Positions 1 to 8,368 of a stretch of 64,000 nt of DNA are shown in pieces. The translations under genes and the position numbers were made by a program. Under the pieces are notes generated by a model. That model searched no databases. It saw only the letters and a list, made by a program, of their open reading frames with translations, and was not told the origin of the DNA. Source of the stretch: Verrucomicrobiaceae bacterium (GTDB taxonomy: Bacteria > Verrucomicrobiota > Verrucomicrobiia > Chthoniobacterales > JAATET01); the NCBI GenBank assembly GCA_027488755.1, contig JAIYAZ010000167.1, forward strand, positions 38,894 to 102,893, given 5' to 3'. How positions within the stretch are numbered: the stretch's first letter is position 1; each line of letters opens with the position of its first letter.

Positions 1-2371
1 CCGCCAGCTCCTCGGTGGAAAGCTGCTCCCGGAGCCGCTCGACGAAGAGCGGATACGCAAAGGGCGTGGGCGCGGCGACGTCGACCAGCAAAAGCTCGCG
101 CCGCCGTAGCTCGCCGAGCGTCGCGCGCAGCCGGGTCTGTTCGAGCTGGCTTTCGAGCACCTCGCGCGTGGCCTGGGCGAGCAGGCGGTTCGCCGGGTCG
201 TATTTGGCAAACACGTCGTAGAGCAGCGAGGAGGAGACGGTGAGCTGACGGGTCGACTTGCGCGCGCGACCGACCCCTTCGTTCACCAGCCCGGCCACGC
301 GGGCGATCTCGCGAAACCGCCTCCGCGCCATCTCCGCCGCGTGGATGCTGCCCAGAATGTCGTCGAGGAGGTTGGCGCCGGAAAGCAGGTCGTCCGCAAG
401 GGCCTCCGCCAGCGGCGCGGGCTCGGCGGAGAGCAACTCGAAGCCGTAGTCGTTCACCGCGAGCGAGAAGGTGAGCGGCGCGCGGCGGGCGAGGCGGAAC
501 GCGAACAACGCCGCGAGCCCCTCATGCACGAGACGCCCGGCAAACGCGTAGAAGAACGCGTGGTGACCCTCGCGCGAAGTCAGCCGCTCGACGAGGAACT
601 GCTCCTCGCCGGGCACGCGCGAGAGCCGCGCCTGCACGGCGAGCACGGGGGCCAGCCGGACCATCTCCGGCGTGTCCGGTGCCTCGGTGCGGGCGCGGTC
701 GATCCGCCGGCGCACGCCCAACGAGAGGCAGGTCGACAGCGGCATTTTGCCGCCCATCCAACGCGGCACCGTGGTCGCGCCGCGGCGGGCCGCCCGCACG
801 GTGGCCCGCAGGTCGCGCACCCGCACCAACTCCAGGCTGCGGCCGGCAAAAAGAAAACGGTCCCCGGGTCGCATCTTCGCCACGAAGGATTCCTCGACCG
901 AGCCGAGCCGTGCGCCGTTCTGGAACTGCACCTCGACCGAGGCGTCGCTGGTAATCGTGCCGATGTTGAGCCGGTGAAGCCGGGCGACAGCCTCCGCGCG
1001 GGGGACGTAACGCCCGCCCTCGTCGACCAGGCGCGCGAATTCCGGGTAGGCGCGCAGGGTGGCCCCGCCGCTGGCGGCGAATTCGAGCGCCCATTGCCAG
1101 TCCTCGTCCGAAAGGTCGCGGTAGGCGTGGGTGCCCCGCACCTCGGCCAGCAGATCGCCGGGAACGAATCCCCCGGAGATCGCCACGGTCACGAGGTGCT
1201 GGCACAACACGTCGAGCGGGGCGCGCAGCGGTTCGCGGGCTTCGATCACGCCGGCCCCGGCGAGGTCGCGCGCGGCGGCGATTTCCACCAGCTCGAAGGT
1301 GTTCGCGGGCACGCAGGCCACGACGCTTTCCGCCCCGGGCCGGTGTCCGCTGCGCCCCGCGCGCTGAAGCAGGCGGGCCACGCCCTTCGGACTGCCGATC
1401 TGGAGCACGGCTTCGACCGGGGCAAAGTCGACGCCGAGGTCGAGGCTGGACGTCGCGACCACGGCGCGGAGCGCGCCGGTGCGCAGGCCTTCCTCGGCCT
1501 CGCGGCGGGTTTCGTCGGAGAGCGAGCCGTGGTGCAAGCCGAGCGGGAAGCCGGGCAGAGCCTCGCCGAGCGCGCGAAACCACGTCTCGGCCTGCGCGCG
1601 GGTGTTGGTGAACACAATGCTCGTGGCGCTGGCCCGGAGCCGCCCGGCCACCTGAGGGAGGAGCTGGAGGCCGAGGTGGCCGGCCCAGGGGAAGCGGGCC
1701 TCGGCGGGCGGCAGCAGCGTCTCGATGCGCAGGTTTTTGGGAACCTCCCCGCGCACCAGCCGCATGGTACGGTCGACCCCGCCCAGCGCGGCGGCGGCCT
1801 CGGCGGTGTTGCCAAGCGTGGCAGACAGCCCCCAGACGCGGGCCGCCGGGGCGAGCGCGCGCAGGCGGCCGAGCCCGAGCTCGGTGAGCACGCCGCGCTT
1901 GGTGCCGAGGAGTTCGTGCCATTCGTCCACGACGATCATCCGCAGCGAGGCGAAGTGCGGGGCAAACGCCGGCTGACTGAGGAGCACGGCCAGGCTTTCG
2001 GGCGTGGTGACGAGCGCGTGCGGCGGGCGGTCCGCGATTTTTTTGCGCGCATGGCCGGAGGTGTCGCCGGTGCGGCGGGCGACGGTCCAGGGCAGGCCGA
2101 GCCCGGCGAGCGGCTCCGCGAGCGCGTTTTCCGTGTCGGCCGCGAGGGCGCGCAGCGGGGTGATCCAGAGCACCTGTAGGCCGGAGCGGGGATGTTCCAG
2201 CGCCTCGCGCAGCGCGGCGAACCAGACGGCGTAGGTTTTGCCGGCGCCGGTCGTGCAGTGCAGCAGCCCGCTTTCACCGGCGGCGTGGGCGTCCCACACC
2301 TCGCGCTGGAAGGGAAACACGCGCCAGCCCCGGGCGGCGAACCAGGCCTTGATTGTCTTGTCGCCTTTCAA
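1..2371 (-). CDS. Ligase-associated DEXH-box DNA helicase, Lhr family (C-terminus off the window)
   Basis: Superfamily 2 ATP-dependent DNA helicase of the Lhr group that works with an MBL-fold exonuclease and an ATP-dependent ligase in a bacterial DNA-damage response (family knowledge). The frame is open from a TTG at 2371 to the left edge, with an in-frame TGA just upstream. No ATG or GTG lies in between, so TTG is the likely start. Walker A TTGAGKT is at about residues 40-46 and the DEWH (DEXH) box at about 149-152 in the context VVDEWHELLGTKRGV. A SATLGNT motif and the helicase C motif HHGSLSDETR follow, then QRAGRSGHRPG. About 790 codons are visible and the usual length is about 800, so only a few residues are missing. 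The partner exonuclease-ligase lies 16 kb away at 18271. Divergent from trpS. The stretch is GC-rich, and two long antisense or shifted frames over it are not genes. Confidence 0.88.
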   Translation of the reverse strand, partial: MKGDKTIKAWFAARGWRVFPFQREVWDAHAAGESGLLHCTTGAGKTYAVWFAALREALEHPRSGLQVLWITPLRALAADTENALAEPLAGLGLPWTVARRTGDTSGHARKKIADRPPHALVTTPESLAVLLSQPAFAPHFASLRMIVVDEWHELLGTKRGVLTELGLGRLRALAPAARVWGLSATLGNTAEAAAALGGVDRTMRLVRGEVPKNLRIETLLPPAEARFPWAGHLGLQLLPQVAGRLRASATSIVFTNTRAQAETWFRALGEALPGFPLGLHHGSLSDETRREAEEGLRTGALRAVVATSSLDLGVDFAPVEAVLQIGSPKGVARLLQRAGRSGHRPGAESVVACVPANTFELVEIAAARDLAGAGVIEAREPLRAPLDVLCQHLVTVAISGGFVPGDLLAEVRGTHAYRDLSDEDWQWALEFAASGGATLRAYPEFARLVDEGGRYVPRAEAVARLHRLNIGTITSDASVEVQFQNGARLGSVEESFVAKMRPGDRFLFAGRSLELVRVRDLRATVRAARRGATTVPRWMGGKMPLSTCLSLGVRRRIDRARTEAPDTPEMVRLAPVLAVQARLSRVPGEEQFLVERLTSREGHHAFFYAFAGRLVHEGLAALFAFRLARRAPLTFSLAVNDYGFELLSAEPAPLAEALADDLLSGANLLDDILGSIHAAEMARRRFREIARVAGLVNEGVGRARKSTRQLTVSSSLLYDVFAKYDPANRLLAQATREVLESQLEQTRLRATLGELRRRELLLVDVAAPTPFAYPLFVERLREQLSTEELA

Positions 2372-2406
2372 AACGCGCCGATCCGGTTTAGTTCGAGAGT
2401 CTCACC

Positions 2407-3369
2407 ATGCGCATTCTGTCCGGCATCCAACCCTCGGGAAAACTTCATCTGGGAAATTACTTCGGGATGATGCGCCCCGCCATCGAGCTCCAGGAGCAGG
2501 GCGAGGCCCTGTATTTTATCGCCGATCTCCATGCGCTGACGACCGTGCGCGACCCGGCGGCGTTGCGGAACTACACGCGGGAGCTGGCGATTGATTTTCT
2601 GGCCTGCGGCCTCGACCCAGCCCGGGCCTGCTTTTTCCGGCAGTCCGACGTGCCGGCGGTGACGGAGCTGGCGTGGATCCTGAGCACGGTCACGCCGATG
2701 GGGTTGCTGGAGCGCTGCCATTCCTACAAGGACAAGACGGCGCGCGGGCTGGCGGCTTCGCATGGATTGTTCGCGTATCCCGTGCTCATGGCGGCGGATA
2801 TTCTCCTTTACGACAGCGACCTCGTGCCGGTTGGCCGCGATCAAAAGCAGCACCTCGAAGTCACGCGCGATCTCGCCATCAAGGTCAACGAACTTTACGG
2901 CGACGTCTTCAAGCTGCCCGAGCCGAGCATTCGTGCCGACACCGCGCTCGTGCCCGGCCTGGACGGCGCGAAGATGAGCAAGAGCTACGGCAACACGATC
3001 GAGATTTTCGAGGAGGAAAAGGTCCTGAAGAAAAAGATCATGGGCATCAAGACCGACTCGACGCCGGTCGAGGAGCCGAAGCCGACGGAGGACTCCGCCA
3101 TTCTCGGGCTCTACAAGCTGATGGCCGGCGAGGGCGACTACGCCGCGATGGTCGAGGCCTTCCGCGCCGGCGGCACGGGTTACGGGGACTTCAAGAAGGC
3201 GCTGTTTGCCGCGACGTGGGAGTATTTTGCCCCGATGCGGGCGCGACGCGCGGAGTTGCTGGCGGATCCGGGCCAGGTCGACGAGGTCCTGCGTGCCGGG
3301 GCGGAGAAGGCGAACGCGCTCGCGGGGCCGGTGATGGCGCGCGTGCGGCGCGCGGTCGGCCTCGCCTAA
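2407..3369 (+). CDS. trpS: Tryptophan--tRNA ligase
   Basis: Cytoplasmic class I aminoacyl-tRNA synthetase that charges tRNA-Trp. The N-terminus MRILSGIQPSGKLHLGN carries the HIGH-equivalent HLGN at residues 14-17. The KMSKS loop is at residues 189-193, and VGRDQKQHLEVTRDLA is the conserved tryptophan/ATP pocket segment. At 320 residues the length is normal for bacterial TrpRS. It starts 35 bp from the divergent helicase start. Its TAA interlocks by 4 bases with the stop of the convergent rhodanese-YceI gene. No T-box or leader-peptide structure was recognised in the short upstream region. Confidence 0.97.
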   Translation: MRILSGIQPSGKLHLGNYFGMMRPAIELQEQGEALYFIADLHALTTVRDPAALRNYTRELAIDFLACGLDPARACFFRQSDVPAVTELAWILSTVTPMGLLERCHSYKDKTARGLAASHGLFAYPVLMAADILLYDSDLVPVGRDQKQHLEVTRDLAIKVNELYGDVFKLPEPSIRADTALVPGLDGAKMSKSYGNTIEIFEEEKVLKKKIMGIKTDSTPVEEPKPTEDSAILGLYKLMAGEGDYAAMVEAFRAGGTGYGDFKKALFAATWEYFAPMRARRAELLADPGQVDEVLRAGAEKANALAGPVMARVRRAVGLA

Positions 3370-4268
3370 CGGCCCGCCCGCACCGCGAAAAGCTTGAGGT
3401 GCAGGTCGACGTGGTCGTTGACGACGTGCGGCCCGAGGAAGCTGAAGAATTTTCCGGATCCGTAGACCGCGCCCCAGAGCGTGCGGTCGAACGCGACCTG
3501 CGCCTGCCCCACGACTTCGTCGGCGCTTTTCGCGGCCACCACGGCCGCAAACTCCAGCGGGTGGGTTGCGCCGCGCAGAGTGAGGTTGCCGCTCAGGCTC
3601 TCGTTGGGTGATCCGGGGGTGGCCGCCGGAATCGGCGTGGCGGCCGTGAGCGCAAACCGGGCCACCGGAAACCGCTCCACCTCGAAAAAATCGGCGTCCT
3701 GGAGGTGCCGGATGAGCCCGGCGGCCATGCCCGGCTCGAGGTCCGTGCAGGCGATCGTGCGCAGGTCGACGGCGAAGTCCGCCGCCGCGATGCGACCCGC
3801 GGCGAAGCGGATTTCGCCGGCGGCGAGGCGGACGGTGCCCTCGTGGTGATTAAAGAGGTTGCGGCCCGTCCACCGGATGACGCTGCGCGCGGGGTCCACG
3901 CGGTAGGGGCCGTCGGGCGTGATCGCGGGGGCCTTCGCGCCGCGTTCCAGCGGGAAGCCGGCCGCCTCCCAGCCCGCGAGGCCGGCGCGGAATTCGACGA
4001 CGTTTTCATATCCGGCGGCGGTGAGTTTTTCCGCGGCGACCTGCGTTTCCCGGGTGCCGAGGCCGGCCCCGTAGACCACGAGAACATGCGCCCCGTCGGC
4101 CGCCGCGCGCACCTGATCGAGGAACGAGACCTCATAGACGCAGGCGTTGCGGGCGCCGGGGAGGTGGACGGATTCGAAGTGTTCGCGCGGCAGCACGTCG
4201 AGGAGGCAAATCCGCTCCGCGGCGGCCAGCCGGGCCTGAAGTTCGGGGGCGGTGAGCGGATTTTCCAT
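3366..4268 (-). CDS. Rhodanese-like domain fused to a YceI-family domain
   Basis: A two-domain protein. Residues about 1-110 form a rhodanese-homology domain (LLDVLPREHFESVHLPGARN). Residues about 120-300 form a YceI-like lipocalin-fold domain (DPARSVIRWTGRNLFNHHEGTV, then RTLWGAVYGSGKFF), a family that binds isoprenoid or amphiphilic ligands. The rhodanese active-site loop reads VVYGAGLGTRE, with Gly where the catalytic Cys is expected. It is therefore probably non-catalytic and may act as a binding or regulatory module (inference). No signal peptide is visible, unlike most YceI proteins, so a cytoplasmic location is likely. It lies 9 bp downstream of the ArsR-type regulator on the same strand, forming an operon. 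Confidence 0.85.
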   Translation of the reverse strand: MENPLTAPELQARLAAAERICLLDVLPREHFESVHLPGARNACVYEVSFLDQVRAAADGAHVLVVYGAGLGTRETQVAAEKLTAAGYENVVEFRAGLAGWEAAGFPLERGAKAPAITPDGPYRVDPARSVIRWTGRNLFNHHEGTVRLAAGEIRFAAGRIAAADFAVDLRTIACTDLEPGMAAGLIRHLQDADFFEVERFPVARFALTAATPIPAATPGSPNESLSGNLTLRGATHPLEFAAVVAAKSADEVVGQAQVAFDRTLWGAVYGSGKFFSFLGPHVVNDHVDLHLKLFAVRAGR

Positions 4269-4277
4269 GACGCCGGG

Positions 4278-4592
4278 CTACCTGCGCCCCTTGTAGGCGG
4301 CGACCATGGCCAGCAGGCCGGGGAAGCGTTTTTCGAATTCCTCGCGGCGGAGCGTGGTCTGGCAGGTGTTGCCCACCGGACGCATGCGGATGAGGCCGGC
4401 CTCGCGCAGGACCTGGAAGTGGTGCGAGCGGGTCGCCTTGCCCACGTCCATCGGCACGTCGCTGCAGGTGAAGGCCCGGTCGCCCGCCTCCAGCATGAGG
4501 CGCACGATCTTGAGCCGCCATGGGTCCGACAACGCCTGCATCACGACGGGTAGCGTGACGGAGCGGAGGGCGGGATGGCGGTAACTCTTCAT
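4278..4592 (-). CDS. ArsR-family winged-helix transcriptional regulator
   Basis: Small DNA-binding regulator of 104 residues, a normal ArsR/SmtB length. LSDPWRLKIVRLML is the typical first helix and KATRSHHFQVLREAGLIRM the recognition helix plus wing. Two cysteines (TCSD and NTCQTT) could serve thiol or electrophile sensing (inference). The ATG at 4592 gives a compact ArsR protein. The frame stays open far upstream, but that stretch is antisense to the neighbouring enzyme gene and is rejected. It is divergent from the old yellow enzyme at 4695 and cotranscribed with the rhodanese-YceI gene. That arrangement suggests it controls both and itself, possibly through the dyad at 4670-4687. Confidence 0.88.
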   Translation of the reverse strand: MKSYRHPALRSVTLPVVMQALSDPWRLKIVRLMLEAGDRAFTCSDVPMDVGKATRSHHFQVLREAGLIRMRPVGNTCQTTLRREEFEKRFPGLLAMVAAYKGRR

Positions 4593-4669
4593 GGAACGTG
4601 CGCAACCTACCACGGCGTCCGCGGGGCAGCATGCGGAATTTCCTTTGACGCGGGGACCGCAGCGTCGAT

Positions 4670-4687
4670 GTTCGATTTTCTTCGAAC
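4670..4687. promoter_or_regulatory. Dyad-symmetric candidate operator upstream of the ene-reductase
   Basis: A perfect 6-bp inverted repeat, GTTCGA and TCGAAC separated by 6 T-rich bases, lies 7 bp before the ATG at 4695 and inside the divergent arsR/ene-reductase intergenic region. Its position fits an ArsR operator or a hairpin over the ribosome-binding site. A TTGACG at 4645-4650 could be a -35 element, but no good -10 follows. No binding data are available. Confidence 0.4.
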
Positions 4688-4694
4688 TTTCTCC

Positions 4695-5756
4695 ATGCCT
4701 GATCTTTTCACTCCTCTCCGCGCCGGCGCCCTCTCCCTTCGCAACCGCGTCGTCATGGCCCCGCTCACCCGCTGCCGGGCCAGCGCGGGCCGCGTGCCGA
4801 ACGCGCTGATGGCCGAATATTACCACCAGCGGGCCTCCGCGGGGATGATTCTGACCGAGGCGACGTGCGTTGACCCGCGCGGCGTCGGCTACCCGGACAC
4901 GCCCGGCATCTGGAGCGAGGAGCAGGTCGCGGGTTGGCGGCTGGTGACGGAGGCGGTGCACGCCGCGGGCGGCACGATCCTCCTCCAGCTCTGGCACGTG
5001 GGGCGGGTGTCCGATCCGCTTTATCTCGACGGCGAGCTGCCGGTGGGGCCGAGCGCGATTGCGGCGGCCGGGCACGTGAGCCTCGTGCGGCCGATTAAAC
5101 CGTTCGTGACGCCGCGGGCGCTCGGGTTGGAGGAGATTCCCGCCATCATCGAGGCCTACCGCCGCGGGGCGGAGAACGCGCGCCGCGCGGGCTTTGACGG
5201 CGTCGAGATTCACGGCGCGAACGGCTACCTTCTCGACCAGTTCCTCCAGACGAAAACAAACCACCGCACCGACGCCTACGGCGGCCCGGTGGAGAACCGC
5301 GCGCGGCTCCTGCTGGAGGTCACCGACGCGGCGATCTCGGTCTGGGGCGCGGACCGCGTGGGCATGCACCTCGCGCCGCGCGGCGACGCGCACGACATGG
5401 GCGACGCGAACCCGGCGGAGACCTTTGGCTACGTCGCGCGAGAGCTGGGCCGGCGCGGCCTGGCGTTCCTTTGCGCCCGCGAGCACCACGACGGCACGGA
5501 ACTCGGGCAGCAGCTCAAGGCGGCTTTCGGCGGCGTTTACATCGCCAACGAGGCGTTCACGCGGGAATCCGCCGAGGCGGCGATCGCGGAGGGCCGGGCG
5601 GACGCCGTGGCCTTCGGCAAAACCTTTATCGCGAACCCGGACCTGCCCGCGCGGCTGGCCGCCGGCGCGCCGCTCAACCCGCCGCGGCCGGAGCTGTTCT
5701 ATGGCCAGGGACCCGAGGGCTACACCGACTACCCCGCGCTGACGCCGGCCGCGTAG
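4695..5756 (+). CDS. Alkene reductase, old yellow enzyme family (NemA-like)
   Basis: FMN-dependent NAD(P)H ene-reductase of 353 residues that reduces activated C=C bonds or nitro compounds, cytoplasmic. The TIM-barrel signatures are MPDLFTPLRAGALSLRNRVVMAPLTRCRA at the N-terminus, LQLWHVGRVS, then DGVEIHGANGYLLDQFLQ (the HxxN substrate-binding pair) and TDAYGGPVENRARLLLEV. FGKTFIANPDLPARL near the C-terminus is the phosphate-binding region. The ATG at 4695 matches family N-termini. An upstream ATG at 4575 would add a non-homologous extension overlapping the divergent gene. Likely controlled by the adjacent ArsR regulator, which suggests electrophile detoxification (inference). Confidence 0.93.
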   Translation: MPDLFTPLRAGALSLRNRVVMAPLTRCRASAGRVPNALMAEYYHQRASAGMILTEATCVDPRGVGYPDTPGIWSEEQVAGWRLVTEAVHAAGGTILLQLWHVGRVSDPLYLDGELPVGPSAIAAAGHVSLVRPIKPFVTPRALGLEEIPAIIEAYRRGAENARRAGFDGVEIHGANGYLLDQFLQTKTNHRTDAYGGPVENRARLLLEVTDAAISVWGADRVGMHLAPRGDAHDMGDANPAETFGYVARELGRRGLAFLCAREHHDGTELGQQLKAAFGGVYIANEAFTRESAEAAIAEGRADAVAFGKTFIANPDLPARLAAGAPLNPPRPELFYGQGPEGYTDYPALTPAA

Positions 5757-5806
5757 GCGAATTTTTCAGGGACACCCGGCCGCGGAGTCCGTAACATCCC
5801 GGCCCC

Positions 5807-6376
5807 GTGGACTCGATCGAACTCCAGATTGGCCGGCGCATCCGCGCGCTGCGGGTCGAGCGTGACTTGACGCTCGACCAGCTTGCCCGCGAGGTGAAGC
5901 TGACGAAGGGCCAGCTTTCCAAGATCGAGAACGGCAAGGTTTCGTGTCCGGTCTCGACGCTGATGCGGGTGGCGACGGCGCTGGGGATTCCGGTGGGCGA
6001 GTTGTTCGACACGAACGACACGCAGGCCCGGGCCGTGCTCGTGCGGCGGGGCGACCGCAAGCCCATCGCGGGCCGCGGCTCGAAGCTCGGGCACAGCTAC
6101 GAAAGCCTGGCGTTCGGCCTGCCGTTCGGGAAGGACTTCGAGCCGTATTTCATGACGATCGAGGAGCGGAAGATCGATCCGGCGAAGAACCTCTTCAAGC
6201 ACGCCGGGCATGAGTTCCTTTTCCTGCTGGAGGGCGAAATGGACTACCGGCACGCGGGGCAGACGTTCACGCTGAAGCCGGGCGACAGTTTGTTCTTCGA
6301 CGCGACCTACGAACATGGGCCCGTGTCCGTGAAGGACACGCCGGTGCGGTTTCTTTGCGTGATCAGCAACGGCTAG
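5807..6376 (+). CDS. XRE-family HTH regulator with C-terminal cupin domain
   Basis: A transcription factor of 189 residues with a GTG start. Residues 1-70 are a helix-turn-helix (RVERDLTLDQLAREVKLTKG, then LSKIENGKVSCPVSTLMRV). Residues about 110-189 are a small-molecule-binding cupin (HAGHEFLFLLEGEMDYRHAG, then LKPGDSLFFDATYEHGP). XRE-cupin proteins often sit beside amine, glutamine-synthetase and polyamine genes. Here it converges on the split glutamate-synthase operon with a 4-base overlap (CTAG holds both stops). It is a good candidate regulator of the 6373-13177 cassette (inference). There are no membrane segments, so it is cytoplasmic. Confidence 0.9.
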   Translation: MDSIELQIGRRIRALRVERDLTLDQLAREVKLTKGQLSKIENGKVSCPVSTLMRVATALGIPVGELFDTNDTQARAVLVRRGDRKPIAGRGSKLGHSYESLAFGLPFGKDFEPYFMTIEERKIDPAKNLFKHAGHEFLFLLEGEMDYRHAGQTFTLKPGDSLFFDATYEHGPVSVKDTPVRFLCVISNG

Positions 6377-7689
6377 ATCGTCGAGCCGACGCCCGGGATC
6401 CAGCTTGTGCCGGCGAGGGGGACTTTGGCCATGGCGGCGGCTTCGATGGTGAGGGCGGCGAGGTCCTCGGGCTCGAGGTTGTGGACGTGGCTTTTGCCGC
6501 AAGCGCGGGCGAGGGTCTGCGTTTCCAAGGTGAGGACGCGGAGGTAGTTCGCGAGTTTGCGTCCGGCGACGACGGGGTCGAGGCGGGAGGAGAGCGCGGG
6601 GTCCTGCGTGGAGATGCCGGCGGGGTCGCGGCCGTCCTGGTAGTCGTCGAAGAAGCCGGCGGCGCTGCCGAGTTTTTCGTAGTCGGCCTGGTATTTTGGG
6701 TGGTTGCAGCCGAGGGCGATGAGGGCGGCGGTGCCGATGGAAACGGCGTCGGCACCAAGCGCGAGGGCTTTGGCGACGTCGGCCCCGCTGCGGATGCCGC
6801 CGGAGACGATGAGCTGGACCTTGCGGTGCATGTCGAGTTCCTGCAGGGCCTCGACGGCCTGGCGGAGCGCGGGCAGCGTGGGGATGCCGACGTGTTCGAT
6901 GAAGACGTCCTGCGTGGCGCCGGTGCCGCCCTGCATGCCGTCGAGCACGACGACGTCCGCGCCGGCCTTCACGGCGAGCTGCACGTCGTAGTAGGTGCGG
7001 GAGGCGCCGATTTTAATGTAGATGGGTTTTTCCCAGTCGGTGATTTCGCGGAGCTCCTCGATCTTGATGGCGAGGTCGTCCGGTCCGGTCCAATCGGGGT
7101 GGCGGCAGGCGCTGCGCTGGTCGATGCCCTTGGGGAGCGTGCGCATTTCGGCGACGCGGTCGCTGATTTTCTGCCCGAGCAGCATGCCGCCGCCGCCGGG
7201 TTTCGCGCCCTGGCCGAGGACGATCTCGATGGCGTCGGCCTTGCGGAGATCGTCGGGGTTCATGCCGTAGCGGGAGGGGAGGTATTGGTAGACGAGGTGC
7301 CGGGACTGGCCGCGTTCCTCGGGCGTCATGCCGCCGTCCCCAGTGGTCGTCGAGGTGCCCATTTCGCTCGCACCGCGGCCGAGGGCTTCCTTGGCCTGGG
7401 CGGAGAGCGCGCCGAAGCTCATGCCGGCGATGGTGATGGGGATTTTCAGCTCGAGCGGTTTCTTCGCGAAGCGGGTGCCGAGCGTGACGTTCGTGGCGCA
7501 GGTTTCGCGGTAACCCTCAAGCGGGTAACGCGACATGGAGGCGCCGAGGAAGACGAGGTCGTCGAAGTGGGGCATCCAGCGTTTCGCGCCCCAGCCGCGG
7601 ATGTCGTAGATGCCGGTGTCGGCGGCCCGCTGGATCTCGTGAATGATGTTGCGGTCGAAGAGGTAGGATTCGCGCAGTCCGGGTTTCAT
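6373..7689 (-). CDS. FMN-binding glutamate synthase-like subunit (MgsC/GlxD type)
   Basis: The 438-residue catalytic FMN/2-oxoglutarate-type domain of glutamate synthase, encoded separately. Motifs are ITIAGMSFGALSAQAKEAL, GEGGM-type TGDGGMTPEER, LGQGAKPGGGGML, IKIGASRTYYDVQLAVKAGA and VVLDGMQGGTGATQ. The [3Fe-4S] cysteine cluster of GltB is not present at the expected place, where the sequence reads GRDPAGISTQDPAL. The length matches N-methylglutamate synthase subunit C and GlxD proteins. It is the third gene of the operon 9249 to 6373, 4 bp after the GXGXG subunit. The ATG at 7689 is chosen because upstream sequence is antisense-frame coding. Expected to form a complex with the next two products. 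Confidence 0.9.
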   Translation of the reverse strand: MKPGLRESYLFDRNIIHEIQRAADTGIYDIRGWGAKRWMPHFDDLVFLGASMSRYPLEGYRETCATNVTLGTRFAKKPLELKIPITIAGMSFGALSAQAKEALGRGASEMGTSTTTGDGGMTPEERGQSRHLVYQYLPSRYGMNPDDLRKADAIEIVLGQGAKPGGGGMLLGQKISDRVAEMRTLPKGIDQRSACRHPDWTGPDDLAIKIEELREITDWEKPIYIKIGASRTYYDVQLAVKAGADVVVLDGMQGGTGATQDVFIEHVGIPTLPALRQAVEALQELDMHRKVQLIVSGGIRSGADVAKALALGADAVSIGTAALIALGCNHPKYQADYEKLGSAAGFFDDYQDGRDPAGISTQDPALSSRLDPVVAGRKLANYLRVLTLETQTLARACGKSHVHNLEPEDLAALTIEAAAMAKVPLAGTSWIPGVGSTI

Positions 7690-7693
7690 GGCG

Positions 7694-8368
7694 TCAGTAG
7701 CGGGCGGCGTTGTCGATTTTGAAGGTGTAGAGATTGCGCGCGGAGCCGTAGCGGCGGAAGTCCTCGGGACGGAACGACGCGCCCGCCCGCTCCAGCGCGG
7801 CGGCGAGCCATTCGAGGTGCTCGGCACGCATTTCCTTTTCCACGCAATCGGCCCCGAGGCCGGCCACGCGGCCGCGCACAAACAGCCGGGCCTCGTAGAC
7901 CGAATCGCCGAGGGCCTCGCCGGCGTCGCCGCACACGACGAGGTTCCCCGCCTGGCCCATAAAGGCGCTCATGTGGCCGACCGAGCCCTTTACGACAATA
8001 TCGACGCCCTTCATGGAAATGCCGCAGCGCGCGGAGGCGTCGCCGTCGATGACGAGGAGCCCGCCATGCGCGGTGGCGCCGGCGGATTGGCTGGCATTTC
8101 CGCGCACGTGGACGAGGCCGGACATCATGTTCTCGCCGACGCCGGTGCCGGCATTGCCCTCGACCACGACGGTCGCTAGCTGGTTCATGCCCGCGCAGTA
8201 GTAGCCGGCGTGCCCGCGCACAGTCACGCGCAGCGGAGCGTAAAGACCGACGGCGAGCGCGTGGGCACCGCGGGGGTTGCGGATTTGAAATTCCATTTCG
8301 CCCTCCGGGGCGTGCAGCGTGGCGTTCACCACGCGGACGGTATCGGTTTCGAGGTCGAAGGTTTTCAT
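7694..8368 (-). CDS. Glutamate synthase GXGXG-domain subunit (MgsB/GlxC type)
   Basis: A 224-residue protein consisting of the right-handed beta-helix GXGXG domain found at the C-terminus of GltB. Repeated Gly-rich turns are visible: VRGHAGYYCAGMNQL, VEGNAGTGVGENMMSG, VRGNASQSAGATAHGG, IDGDASARCGISMKGVD, VCGDAGEALGDSVYEA. In GltB this domain has a structural role linking active sites. As a separate subunit it occurs with a glutaminase-type and an FMN-type subunit in N-methylglutamate synthase and the Glx proteins. Its start overlaps the stop of the upstream amidotransferase gene by 4 bases (ATGA), indicating translational coupling. Confidence 0.9.
   Translation of the reverse strand: MKTFDLETDTVRVVNATLHAPEGEMEFQIRNPRGAHALAVGLYAPLRVTVRGHAGYYCAGMNQLATVVVEGNAGTGVGENMMSGLVHVRGNASQSAGATAHGGLLVIDGDASARCGISMKGVDIVVKGSVGHMSAFMGQAGNLVVCGDAGEALGDSVYEARLFVRGRVAGLGADCVEKEMRAEHLEWLAAALERAGASFRPEDFRRYGSARNLYTFKIDNAARY

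Noticed and set aside
341..2179. Plus-strand 612-codon open frame and a 466-codon minus-strand frame over the left-edge gene
   Set aside because: Only the third minus-strand frame (TTG at 2371, open to the edge) shows helicase motifs. The others are Arg/Ala/Pro-rich shadow frames.
4593..5489. Upstream extension of the ArsR regulator
   Set aside because: It would run antisense through the ene-reductase gene. The ATG at 4592 gives a normal ArsR length.
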